Of a stretch of 13,577 nt of DNA, positions 1 through 6,241 are shown one piece after another (the stretch's first letter is position 1; the number at the start of each line of letters is the position of its first letter). The DNA lies in the NCBI GenBank assembly GCA_023228885.1, contig JALOAJ010000049.1, positions 1 through 13,577 of the forward strand, in the 5' to 3' direction. Origin of the DNA: Bacillota bacterium. GTDB taxonomy: Bacteria > Bacillota > Clostridia > Monoglobales > Firm-18. The translations under genes were made by a program, and so were the position numbers. The notes under the pieces were generated by a model. That model worked only from the letters and a program-made list of their open reading frames with translations, had not been told where the DNA came from and searched no databases.

Positions 1-6
1 TCTCAT
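1..6 (-). CDS. Possible start of the IS transposase gene (istA-like), leaving the window
   Basis: On the minus strand, AAGGTG (plus positions 12-17) is followed five bases later by ATG at 6-4 and then AGA, giving Met-Arg before the window ends. The position about 120 bp inside the presumed IS terminus, with a ribosome binding site, fits the first codons of an IS21-type istA transposase transcribed away from the flagellar genes. Only two codons are visible, so the product cannot be confirmed from this window. Confidence 0.3.
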
Positions 7-18
7 TTTTACACCTTC

Positions 19-35
19 TTCAACTTTTTGTTGAA
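19..35. repeat. Small perfect hairpin inside the IS end
   Basis: TTCAAC (19-24) and GTTGAA (30-35) form a 6-bp stem with a TTTTT loop. On the minus strand it lies just upstream of the presumed transposase ribosome binding site. It could limit translation of read-through transcripts, but there is no direct sign of function. It does not have the form of an intrinsic terminator in either direction, because no T-run directly follows the stem. Confidence 0.35.
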
Positions 36-73
36 AAAAAGTGTATCATATTTTACTTTTTACTAAAAGCCCT

Positions 74-121
74 TTTTGTACATTTTTTTACCACCACTTT
101 TGTACATTTTATCACCGCCAC
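74..121. repeat. Two adjacent 24-bp direct repeats at the IS end
   Basis: Copies at 74-97 and 98-121 match at 21 of 24 positions, share the core TTTTGTACATTTT and end in ACC(A/G)CCAC. They abut with no spacer and lie next to the presumed element terminus. In IS21-family elements such subterminal repeats are taken to be transposase (IstA) binding sites; that role here is inferred from position. Confidence 0.65.
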
Positions 122-126
122 TGACA

Positions 127-421
127 GTCCATGCAAGCGGAGCTTGAAGAAAAAGAAAAACATCTAAAAACCGCACAACAAGAGGCGGAAAATTTATTAA
201 TGCAGCTTTCTTCCGAATATTCAAGCATTAAAGAGCTTACAAGAGTATATGAAAAGATGGAGCCAAGCGCTGCCGCTAAAATTCTGCTTCAATATGACGA
301 CAAGGATGTTGTGTCAAGCATAATTAAAAATATGAGCGCCCCAAAGGCTGCGGAAGTTTTAAGCGAGATGGATGCGCCAAGCGCGGCGCAGTTGCTTTCA
401 CGGTTTGACAGTAGAGATTAA
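127..421 (+). pseudogene. motE: 5'-truncated motE-like gene (MgtE-N-like C-terminal domain only)
   Basis: The readable frame from ATG 131 encodes 96 residues: a short Glu/Lys-rich coiled-coil segment (about residues 1-30), then MotE/MgtE-N-like alpha-helical repeats (about 37-92) with the repeating pattern KMxPxxAAxIL, as in YEKMEPSAAAKIL and MSAPKAAEVLSEMDAPSAAQL. Full MotE (YlxF-type) proteins are about 170-250 residues, with an N-terminal membrane helix and a long coiled coil, and act in stator assembly as a MotB-associated chaperone. Here the membrane helix is missing, an in-frame TGA sits at 122-124 inside the presumed insertion sequence, and no ribosome binding site precedes ATG 131. 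The gene normally sits between fliJ and fliK, which matches its place directly before fliK. A short soluble protein might still be made, but the family's usual anchoring is lost. Confidence 0.7.
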
Positions 422-424
422 GCG

Positions 425-432
425 AAAGGAGG
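425..432 (+). promoter_or_regulatory. fliK ribosome binding site
   Basis: AAAGGAGG ends eight bases before ATG 441. This sets the fliK start there rather than at the upstream in-frame ATG (372), which lies inside the motE coding sequence without such a site. Confidence 0.8.
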
Positions 433-440
433 ATGCCGTT

Positions 441-1694
441 ATGAACACAATTAAAGATTTGTCTGCATGCTTTTTTGAATTGTTGCCCATGAACATAACC
501 GACGGAGAAACTTTAACAAGCGGTTTTGAAGAATTGGTGCAACAAATGTTGGAAAATGGCGCAAAAAGCGCCAAAACAGAAGGTTGCGCAAAAACAACAA
601 TAATAATTTCAGACACCGAAAAAAAAGCGCCGACATTTCCAACCAAAAGATGTAAAAGCGATTTGACGGACAATGATTGCGAAGAAGTGCAGGAAAAGGA
701 TATTTCGCCAAATTATTCGGAAGTTTTTTTGCCGCCAATACAAATAATGCCGTTGCAAAATATAGTTGATGAAAAAATAAAGGCAGAAGAACAAGAAGAT
801 ACCGCAATTTTGCCTCGGCAGTTAAAAACCGAATTAACATCAAACTCTTATGAGTTTTTAACGGTCAAAGATGAAGATATTGTTGAAAACACAGCTTTAA
901 TGGCAGACAGACCAACAAATAGCAAGCTTGGCGCAACAATGCATGACAAACAATCTTATGAAACTGAGAAAACCTTTATTTTACAAAATACAGATATATC
1001 GGGCGAAAAGGCGACCAATCGGGAAAAAGGAACCAAAAGCAATACGACGGCGAAACACGCGCAGCATTTATTGCAAAAAAGTTTAAAAACACAGCTGCGG
1101 GCAACCGGCGCTGCCCCTGCAAGCTTAGAAGAAGGCAATGCGGCTGTTATAAACGAAAAGGCTGACCAAGGCAATAAAAACGACGCAATTGATTTTAACT
1201 TTTTTGATGCTTCGCCTGTCGGCGATAACGACACTTTACAAATGCCCGAGCAGGCAGACGAAATGGGCAAAGTTTTAAAAAGCAGCTTGGTAAAAAGCGT
1301 ATCATTTTTAAAGGAAGGTTCTAAACAAAAACTTGAGGTAACATTAAAGCCTGACACATTGGGGAAAATGGTGATTAAACTTCAAAATGACGGCGGCGGC
1401 ATTAAAGTAAAAATCAGCACCGCCAGTCAAACCATCAAGGAACTGCTTATGGCGCAAGCGGAGCAGATTCAAGAATCTATCAAAGGTCAAGGCGTTGATG
1501 TAAAAGGGGTTGAGGTTTTTTATTCCGGTATGCACAGCAACAGCAACTTTAAAGGCGAAAACAGATACAAAGCACCAAGCAAAAAAAGCGCGGGTGCGGC
1601 AAAGGTTCAATACGAGCAATCGGCGCATAACGCGTCACAGTCGTTTGACGAGCCCCCAATAAATATTAACGGTTCGGTTAATTATTTGATATAG
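441..1694 (+). CDS. fliK: FliK, flagellar hook-length control protein
   Basis: This encodes 417 residues starting at ATG 441. FliK is secreted during hook growth, measures hook length, and through its C-terminal domain switches FlhB from hook to filament export. The first ~280 residues are low-complexity, rich in Lys, Glu, Asn and Thr, and poorly conserved, as is normal for the family. Residues ~285-375 form the Flg_hook domain, recognisable from LEVTLKPDTLGKM (from about residue 297) followed by alternating beta-strand residues and a helix with QIQESIKGQGVDVKGVEV. A polar tail follows. The gene starts 19 nt after the motE remnant and is followed 20 nt later by flgD, the expected order. The C-terminal motif makes the call firm; the N-terminal part alone would not be recognisable. 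Confidence 0.9.
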   Translation: MNTIKDLSACFFELLPMNITDGETLTSGFEELVQQMLENGAKSAKTEGCAKTTIIISDTEKKAPTFPTKRCKSDLTDNDCEEVQEKDISPNYSEVFLPPIQIMPLQNIVDEKIKAEEQEDTAILPRQLKTELTSNSYEFLTVKDEDIVENTALMADRPTNSKLGATMHDKQSYETEKTFILQNTDISGEKATNREKGTKSNTTAKHAQHLLQKSLKTQLRATGAAPASLEEGNAAVINEKADQGNKNDAIDFNFFDASPVGDNDTLQMPEQADEMGKVLKSSLVKSVSFLKEGSKQKLEVTLKPDTLGKMVIKLQNDGGGIKVKISTASQTIKELLMAQAEQIQESIKGQGVDVKGVEVFYSGMHSNSNFKGENRYKAPSKKSAGAAKVQYEQSAHNASQSFDEPPININGSVNYLI

Positions 1695-1714
1695 CTTTCG
1701 GAGGAGGGTGTAGC

Positions 1715-2113
1715 ATGAAGGTAGATGAAATAAGTAATTTTATGCCGGGTGCAAGCTCAAATAAAAGCAGCAGCTTAGGGAAGGATGAGTTTTTAAAAAT
1801 TCTTGTAACACAGCTGCAAACGCAAGACCCGCTAAATCCAATGGATGACACCGACTTTATTGCTCAAATGGCACAGTTTAGCACCCTTGAGCAAATAAGT
1901 AATTTAAATTCTGCCTTTTCGCTTAGCCAAGCAATAGGCATGGTGGGGAAACAGGTTGTTGCAACTGTAAAAGATTCAAACATGGGAAATAACTTTTTGG
2001 TTGCCGGCATGGTGGAATGTGTATATTCAAACAATGACGCGCCTGTTTTAAAGGTAGATAACCATTATGTATCATTGAAAGATATCCAAGCGGTTTCGGG
2101 TGAAGGCGAGTAA
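1715..2113 (+). CDS. flgD: FlgD, hook assembly cap (scaffold) protein
   Basis: This encodes 132 residues. FlgD forms the cap at the growing hook tip and helps FlgE subunits assemble, then is discarded. The FlgD N-terminal signature is clear at residues ~21-60: LGKDEFLKILVTQLQTQDPL, then NPMDDTDFIAQMAQFSTLEQ. A region around residues 70-130 (MVGKQVVATV..., DNHYVSLKDI) resembles the small beta domain. The protein is short compared with the ~220-230 residues of enterobacterial FlgD and similar to the Bacillus form (about 140). The start ATG has GAGGAGGG at 1701-1708. It sits between fliK and flgE, as usual. Confidence 0.92.
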   Translation: MKVDEISNFMPGASSNKSSSLGKDEFLKILVTQLQTQDPLNPMDDTDFIAQMAQFSTLEQISNLNSAFSLSQAIGMVGKQVVATVKDSNMGNNFLVAGMVECVYSNNDAPVLKVDNHYVSLKDIQAVSGEGE

Positions 2114-2130
2114 AATCATAAAACATAAAT

Positions 2131-2136
2131 GGAGGT
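2131..2136 (+). promoter_or_regulatory. flgE ribosome binding site
   Basis: GGAGGT ends seven bases before ATG 2144. An in-frame ATG at 2129 overlaps this site and would add five residues (MEVKL), so 2144 is the better start. Confidence 0.8.
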
Positions 2137-2143
2137 AAAGCTA

Positions 2144-2932
2144 ATGGTAAGAGCAATGTATTCAGGGGTTTCAGGTCTTAAAAATCATCAAACAAGAATG
2201 GATGTTATTGCAAACAACATCGCAAATGTAAACACAGTTGCTTTTAAGTCGAGCAGGGTAACTTTTCAAGACATTTACAGCCAAACAATCAGACCTGCGT
2301 CACAACCCGACGGGATAATCGGCGGCACAAACCCGCGTCAAATTGGTTTGGGGGTGACGGTGGGCTCAATTGATACCATGTTTACCCAGGCAGGCACGCA
2401 GGCGACAGGTCTTAATCTTGACTTAGCAATCGATGGCAACGGGTTTTTTGTTTTATCGGACGGCACAAGGGAATTCTATTCAAGAGCCGGCGGCTTTGAA
2501 GTAGACAGCGAAGGGATGCTGGTGAATGCAAACGGTTTATATGTGCAGGATGTGCATGGGCATGATATTGATACAAGCGGGTTGACAGGCGTTACAATAG
2601 ATTTAAACGGTCGTATTACCGGGCTGGACGATGACGGAGAGGAATTTGAAATCGGTTTTCTTGGCATTGCAATGTTTGCGAATAATAACGGTCTTTCTAA
2701 AGCGGGCGGCAATTTGTATGTTGAAACTGCCAATTCGGGAGAGCCAAACATCGTAAATTGTGGTGAGGAAGGCGCGGGAACGCTTCGAAGCGGTGAATTG
2801 GAGCTTTCAAATGTTGATTTATCTAACGAGTTTACCGATATGATTACCACGCAAAGAGGTTTTCAGGCAAATTCACGAATTATAACGGTTGCCGATTCAA
2901 TGCTCGAAGAGCTTGTAAACCTAAAACGATAA
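2144..2932 (+). CDS. flgE: FlgE, flagellar hook protein (short, Bacillus-like form)
   Basis: This encodes 262 residues from ATG 2144 and builds the flexible hook outside the cell. The N-terminal rod/hook domain shows MYSGVSGLKNHQTRMDVIAN and NIANVNTVAFKSSRVTFQDI, the form typical of FlgE next to flgD. The central part has DLAIDGNGFFVLSDG and a YSRAGGFEVDSEGMLVNANG stretch (the family's T/SRAG-F motif). The C-terminal helix has NVDLSNEFTDMITTQRGFQA followed by NSRIITVADSMLEELVNL. The N- and C-terminal helices pair in the assembled hook. At 262 residues it matches Bacillus FlgE (about 264) rather than the ~400 of enterobacteria, and lacks a large surface domain. The distal rod protein FlgG has similar length and ends, but the neighbourhood flgD-flgE-flbD favours FlgE. 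Confidence 0.88.
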   Translation: MVRAMYSGVSGLKNHQTRMDVIANNIANVNTVAFKSSRVTFQDIYSQTIRPASQPDGIIGGTNPRQIGLGVTVGSIDTMFTQAGTQATGLNLDLAIDGNGFFVLSDGTREFYSRAGGFEVDSEGMLVNANGLYVQDVHGHDIDTSGLTGVTIDLNGRITGLDDDGEEFEIGFLGIAMFANNNGLSKAGGNLYVETANSGEPNIVNCGEEGAGTLRSGELELSNVDLSNEFTDMITTQRGFQANSRIITVADSMLEELVNLKR

Positions 2933-2933
2933 A

Positions 2934-3140
2934 ATGATAAAGGTTACTCGTTTAAATAATAAAGAGTTTTATGTAAATGCCGACCTTATAGAATTTGTTG
3001 AAAAAACCCCCGATACAGTTATTTCATTGACAACGGGCAAAAAAATCATAGTGGAAGAAAGCGTGCAGACGGTTATTGACAAAATTATAGCTTTTAGAAG
3101 AAAGATTTTTACCGATTTGCCAACAACCTTGGCGGATTAA
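2934..3140 (+). CDS. flbD: FlbD/SwrD family motor-power protein
   Basis: This encodes 68 residues. It matches the small FlbD (SwrD/YlzI) family: an N-terminal MIKVTRLNNKEFYVNADLIE, then EKTPDTVISLTTGKKIIVEE and a basic helix (VDKIIAFRRKIF). In Bacillus subtilis SwrD supports flagellar torque and swarming; the mechanism is not settled. The gene begins one base after the flgE stop (TAAaATG) and no ribosome binding site is visible, so translation probably depends on reinitiation by ribosomes leaving flgE. Its place between flgE and the stator genes is the usual one. Confidence 0.9.
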   Translation: MIKVTRLNNKEFYVNADLIEFVEKTPDTVISLTTGKKIIVEESVQTVIDKIIAFRRKIFTDLPTTLAD

Positions 3141-3288
3141 AGCGCTATTTTGCTATCAGGGGTTGCATGCGGCGCAAAATGTCATTGCCAAAAATGTTTT
3201 TATCACTTCCTTACCCTGCGGTAAAAGCATTTTACACGAATATCGAAAAGTACCTTTGCCATGCAGGGGGCAGAACGGAGCATTTTAA
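3141..3288 (+). other. 148-nt spacer before motA
   Basis: This is one of the two long intergenic gaps in the operon. It contains an inverted repeat, ATTTTGC (3146-3152) with GCAAAAT, around a ~20-nt loop, and a small TTACC/GGTAA hairpin, but no T-run that would make a terminator. I found no convincing sigma-A or sigma-28 promoter. A 49-codon open frame (3167-3316) runs through it into motA. CGGAG at 3276-3280 serves as the motA ribosome binding site. Confidence 0.5.
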
Positions 3289-4092
3289 ATGGATATTGCA
3301 ACAATGTTGGGAATGATTTTTGGGGTTGGTTTTATTGTATCCGGCATCTTGGTTGGCGGCATTATAAATGACTTTTACGATTTGCCGTCTATCTTTATAA
3401 CCCTTGGGGGCACATTTGCATCGACCATGATAAATTATTCGACCAAACAGTTTTTTAATGTTTTTAAGGTTGCCAAAAATGCCTTTAAAAAACATCAGTA
3501 TGATTTGGTGCAAACGATAGGCAGAATTATTGAGCTGGCAAACATGGCAAGGAGAGAAGGTCTGCTATCCCTTGATAGAGTTGCCGAAAGCATTGAGGAG
3601 CCTTTTTTAAGAAAGGGAATTATGCTGATTGTTGATGGAACCGACCCGGAGCTTGTTAAAAACATCATGGAAACCGAATTGATTTTCATGGAAGAACGCC
3701 ATGCGGCAGGGCAGTCAATGTTTGAAAGCATGGCGGAATATGCTCCGGCATACGGCATGATAGGAACCCTTATAGGGCTTATTAACATGCTCAGAAACCT
3801 TAATAATGCGGATTCAATCGGAGTGGGAATGGCAACCGCGCTTGTTACAACCTTTTACGGCGTTATATTGGCAAACCTTGTATTTACCCCGATTGCAGGC
3901 AAACTCAGAAGCAACAGCAAGCTTGAAATGGGCTACAACGAATTGATTTTGGAAGGGCTTTTATCAATTCAAGCGGGTGAAAACCCGCTGATTATAGAAG
4001 AAAAGCTAAATTCATTTGTTGCCAAGATGGATAAAGAAAATATTGCGTTTGTGACGGCGGCAAATGAAGGGGGCGGGCGGGTTCATGCGTAG
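3289..4092 (+). CDS. motA: MotA, proton-type stator subunit
   Basis: This encodes 267 residues and forms, with MotB, the ion-conducting stator that drives rotation. Four membrane helices are visible: about 4-26, 32-50, 151-170 and 181-203, with a large cytoplasmic loop between the second and third. The loop carries the family stretch ANMARREGLLSLDRVAESIE (residues ~84-103), where charged residues contact FliG. The third helix has the conserved APAYGMIGTLIGLINML and the fourth MATALVTTFYGVILANLVFTP. The start has CGGAG eight bases upstream. The end overlaps motB, so the pair is likely translationally coupled. Ion type (H+ or Na+) is inferred only from family similarity. Confidence 0.95.
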   Translation: MDIATMLGMIFGVGFIVSGILVGGIINDFYDLPSIFITLGGTFASTMINYSTKQFFNVFKVAKNAFKKHQYDLVQTIGRIIELANMARREGLLSLDRVAESIEEPFLRKGIMLIVDGTDPELVKNIMETELIFMEERHAAGQSMFESMAEYAPAYGMIGTLIGLINMLRNLNNADSIGVGMATALVTTFYGVILANLVFTPIAGKLRSNSKLEMGYNELILEGLLSIQAGENPLIIEEKLNSFVAKMDKENIAFVTAANEGGGRVHA

Positions 4093-4801
4093 CGGCAGGC
4101 AAAACACAAGAAAAGGCGCCCCGGCATGGATGAATACATACGGCGACATGGTTACATTGCTTTTAACCTTTTTCGTGCTGCTATATTCATTTTCGTCCAT
4201 TGATGCGGAAAAGTGGCAGGCGCTGGTCATTTCACTTTCCGGCGGTCAAAGAGGTGTGATGCAGCATACAGCGCATACATCGGACAGCGAGTTGCAGCAA
4301 GACATTGATTTTGCTCAGTTACAAGCGGAGTTGGCAGAATTTCAAAGGCTGTATGACAGCATAGTTCGGTATGTTGAAGAAAACAACCTTGCGGCTCAAA
4401 TATTATTGTCGCATACCGATAATGAAATACAAATGAGGTTTGTGGATAATGTTTTGTTTGACTCGGGGAAAGCAAACCTAAAGCCTGCTGCGTCGAATAT
4501 TTTGTCGCAAATTGCAACAGCCCTAACAAGCCATAGGGATAGCATAAAGATGGTGAGGATAGAGGGGCATACCGATAATGTTGTAATAAACACAAGCGAG
4601 TTCCCGTCTAACTGGGAGCTGTCAACAACGCGTGCTGTTGAAGTTTTAAAATATTTGGTCGAGTCCAATCGGGTTGAACCTTCAATGGTTTCTGCAGTTG
4701 GATACGGAGAGTATCATCCTATTGCAGACAACGATTTGCCATCCGGCAGGGCAAGTAACAGGCGGGTTGATTTTGTTATTGCACGGTCATTAAATGAGTA
4801 G
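4085..4801 (+). CDS. motB: MotB, peptidoglycan-anchored stator subunit
   Basis: This encodes 238 residues from ATG 4085. A single membrane helix (~22-38) follows GAPAWMNTYGDM, in which Asp21 is the universally conserved ion-binding residue. A plug/linker region follows, then an OmpA/MotB peptidoglycan-binding domain (~120-235) with EGHTDN (~160-165), NWELSTTRA (~176-184) and ASNRRVDFVI. ATG 4085 has AAGGGGG upstream (4067-4073) and overlaps the motA stop by 8 nt. An in-frame ATG at 4064 would add seven residues but lacks a ribosome binding site, so it is the less likely start. Partner of MotA and of the MotE type of chaperone, whose gene is broken at the left edge. Confidence 0.95.
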   Translation: MRSGRQNTRKGAPAWMNTYGDMVTLLLTFFVLLYSFSSIDAEKWQALVISLSGGQRGVMQHTAHTSDSELQQDIDFAQLQAELAEFQRLYDSIVRYVEENNLAAQILLSHTDNEIQMRFVDNVLFDSGKANLKPAASNILSQIATALTSHRDSIKMVRIEGHTDNVVINTSEFPSNWELSTTRAVEVLKYLVESNRVEPSMVSAVGYGEYHPIADNDLPSGRASNRRVDFVIARSLNE

Positions 4802-4821
4802 TTTTAAGGTGGTTTAAAAAA

Positions 4822-5220
4822 ATGAATTCATTTAAGAAAAACACTTATGTCTTATTGGTTGCCATGTTATGCACCGCAAGCGCATTTGCAGGATACGCGT
4901 TTGTGAGCGGCCCCAAGGAAAAAACTTTTGCGTATAGTCCCGGTGATTATTTTATAACGAATATTGCCGATAGCAAAAGCCTTTTAAAATCAGGCATGGT
5001 AATCGAGGTTACAGATAAAAAGCATTTTATTGAATTAACCCGAAACTCGCACAAAGCGCGTGATATCATTATTGGCATCCTTAGAAGTAAGACATACTCA
5101 GAAATTAAAAGCCCCGACATCCAACTTGTTTTAAAGGAGCAAATAAAAGAGGGTATCAGTAAAACACTCAACGGAATAACCGTTTCGGACATTTATTTTA
5201 ACGAGTTTGTTGTTCAATAA
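4822..5220 (+). CDS. fliL: FliL, basal-body-associated membrane protein
   Basis: This encodes 132 residues. It has a short cytoplasmic start, one membrane helix (~9-29) and an extracytoplasmic domain of ~100 residues ending in VSDIYFNEFVVQ, a typical FliL C-terminus. The stretch DIIIGILRSKTYSEIKSPD corresponds to the family's helical segment (RDxIIxxLsxkt-x-el). FliL surrounds the stator and supports its activity. AAGGTGG at 4806-4812 precedes the ATG by nine bases. Position directly before fliM is standard. Divergence is high in this family, but motif and context agree. Confidence 0.88.
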   Translation: MNSFKKNTYVLLVAMLCTASAFAGYAFVSGPKEKTFAYSPGDYFITNIADSKSLLKSGMVIEVTDKKHFIELTRNSHKARDIIIGILRSKTYSEIKSPDIQLVLKEQIKEGISKTLNGITVSDIYFNEFVVQ

Positions 5221-5230
5221 TCAGGAGCAT

Positions 5231-5240
5231 AAGGTGGAGG
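5231..5240 (+). promoter_or_regulatory. fliM ribosome binding site deciding a TTG start
   Basis: AAGGTGGAGG ends five bases before TTG 5246. The frame is open further upstream to TTG 5207, but that codon lies inside fliL, has no such site and would add residues unlike FliM. Confidence 0.8.
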
Positions 5241-5245
5241 TTAAA

Positions 5246-6241
5246 TTGGCAGAGTTGTTATCTCAAGGCGAATTAGATGAATTGCTAAAATCCTTGCCGC
5301 TCGGGGAAGGGGCATCTTCGGGTTTGGAAAACCAAACCGGTCGGGGGACTAAAGCGTATGATTTTAAATCGGCAAACAAATTTTCAAAAGAGCAAATAAA
5401 GATATTATATAACATATACGAAATATTTGCGCAGTTGTTTGCATCGGCGCTGTCCGGCATTTTGCGTACCAACTGTCAGGCAGAGGTCGGTTCGGTTAAA
5501 GAGCAAACATATTATGAATACATAAACTCACTCGCATCCCCGATTGCGCTTGCAATACTTGACATAAAGCCTATGGGAAGCTCAACCCTGCTGGAGTTTT
5601 CCCCCATGATTTCATCCGAAATCATCAACCGAATGTTGGGCGGGGGAGGCGGCGGGGTTCAAATATCGAGAACCTTTACCGAAATTGATTTGGCATTGCT
5701 TGATCGAACGATGAGCCACATCACAAAACTAACCGATACATCATGGTCTAAAGTTTTAAAGGTTGATACCATTTTAAAAAGAATTGAAACAAGCCCACAG
5801 TTTGCCCAAGTAATATCACATAATGAAACGGTTGCCATCATTGCCATTAATGTAAAAATCGGCGAAAGCGCCAAAGGCTGTATTAATGTTTGCATACCGC
5901 ATCTTGCGATTGAGCCGATTGCAAAGCAGCTAAACACCAGGTTATGGTACACAAGCGAAAAAAGTGAAGTTGACAATAACAACTATGAAAAAATCAAGCG
6001 AAAAATTGTCAATACCAAAGTAAATGTTTCGGCTGTTTTTAGCGAAACAACCGCAACAGTCAGGGATATTGCGGATTTGCATGTCGGTGATGTTTTGCAG
6101 CTTGTTCACAAGGTGGGAGAAGATGTGATAATTAAAATTGACGATGTCAGCAAGTTTTATGGTGAGCTTGGGGTTATAAAAAATAAATTTGTTGTCAAAG
6201 TAACCGATACTATCAGGGAGGCGGATGGGGAAGATGAGTGA
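5246..6241 (+). CDS. fliM: FliM, flagellar motor switch protein (C-ring)
   Basis: This encodes 331 residues, the usual length, from a TTG start. The N-terminus (LAELLSQGELDELLKSL, with Met for the first codon) is the conserved LSQxEIDxLL segment that binds CheY-P in relatives. The middle CheC-like domain includes the glycine motif RMLGGGGGGVQISR (around residues 129-142), near where FliM contacts FliG, and TEIDLALLDR. The C-terminal SpoA domain (~255-325) shows DIADLHVGDVLQL and KFYGELGVIKNKFVVKVTD. FliM joins FliG and FliY in the C-ring and sets rotation direction. The stop overlaps fliY by 8 nt. That the CheY-binding segment is kept suggests that a CheY exists elsewhere in the genome. Confidence 0.95.
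   Translation: MAELLSQGELDELLKSLPLGEGASSGLENQTGRGTKAYDFKSANKFSKEQIKILYNIYEIFAQLFASALSGILRTNCQAEVGSVKEQTYYEYINSLASPIALAILDIKPMGSSTLLEFSPMISSEIINRMLGGGGGGVQISRTFTEIDLALLDRTMSHITKLTDTSWSKVLKVDTILKRIETSPQFAQVISHNETVAIIAINVKIGESAKGCINVCIPHLAIEPIAKQLNTRLWYTSEKSEVDNNNYEKIKRKIVNTKVNVSAVFSETTATVRDIADLHVGDVLQLVHKVGEDVIIKIDDVSKFYGELGVIKNKFVVKVTDTIREADGEDE

Larger units (their letters stand above)
1..126 (-). mobile_element. End of an IS21-family insertion sequence (partial; transposase-proximal end)
   Basis: Read on the minus strand, the sequence from 126 leftward begins TGTCAGTGGCGG and carries two adjacent 24-bp repeats ending in GTACAAAA. It then continues as AT-rich DNA to a ribosome binding site and an ATG at 6-4. 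A 5'-TG terminus followed by multiple short internal repeats, then the istA start within about 100-150 bp, is the known layout of IS21-family ends. The flagellar coding sequence starts only after 126, and an in-frame stop (TGA, 122-124) lies inside the element. The boundary at 126/127 is inferred from the TG terminus. The rest of the element is outside the window, so the family call rests on end structure alone. A different IS with similar ends is possible. Confidence 0.6.

Noticed and set aside
31..60. Possible outward promoter in the IS end (TTGAAA 31-36 with an AT-rich -10)
   Set aside because: The best -10-like hexamers fall at wrong spacing (about 12-15 bp, or TACTTT at 17 bp with poor match). 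Too weak to list as a promoter.
372..440. Upstream extension of fliK from ATG 372
   Set aside because: It overlaps the motE remnant and has no ribosome binding site, while AAAGGAGG precedes ATG 441 at good spacing.
398..1628. Long open frames on the minus strand opposite fliK
   Set aside because: They lack ribosome binding sites and recognisable domains, and mirror the codon bias of fliK; they are antisense shadows.
3217..3247. Possible sigma-28 promoter before motA (TAAA ... CGAATAT)
   Set aside because: The -10-like part matches only in part and the spacing is about 11 nt instead of 14-16.
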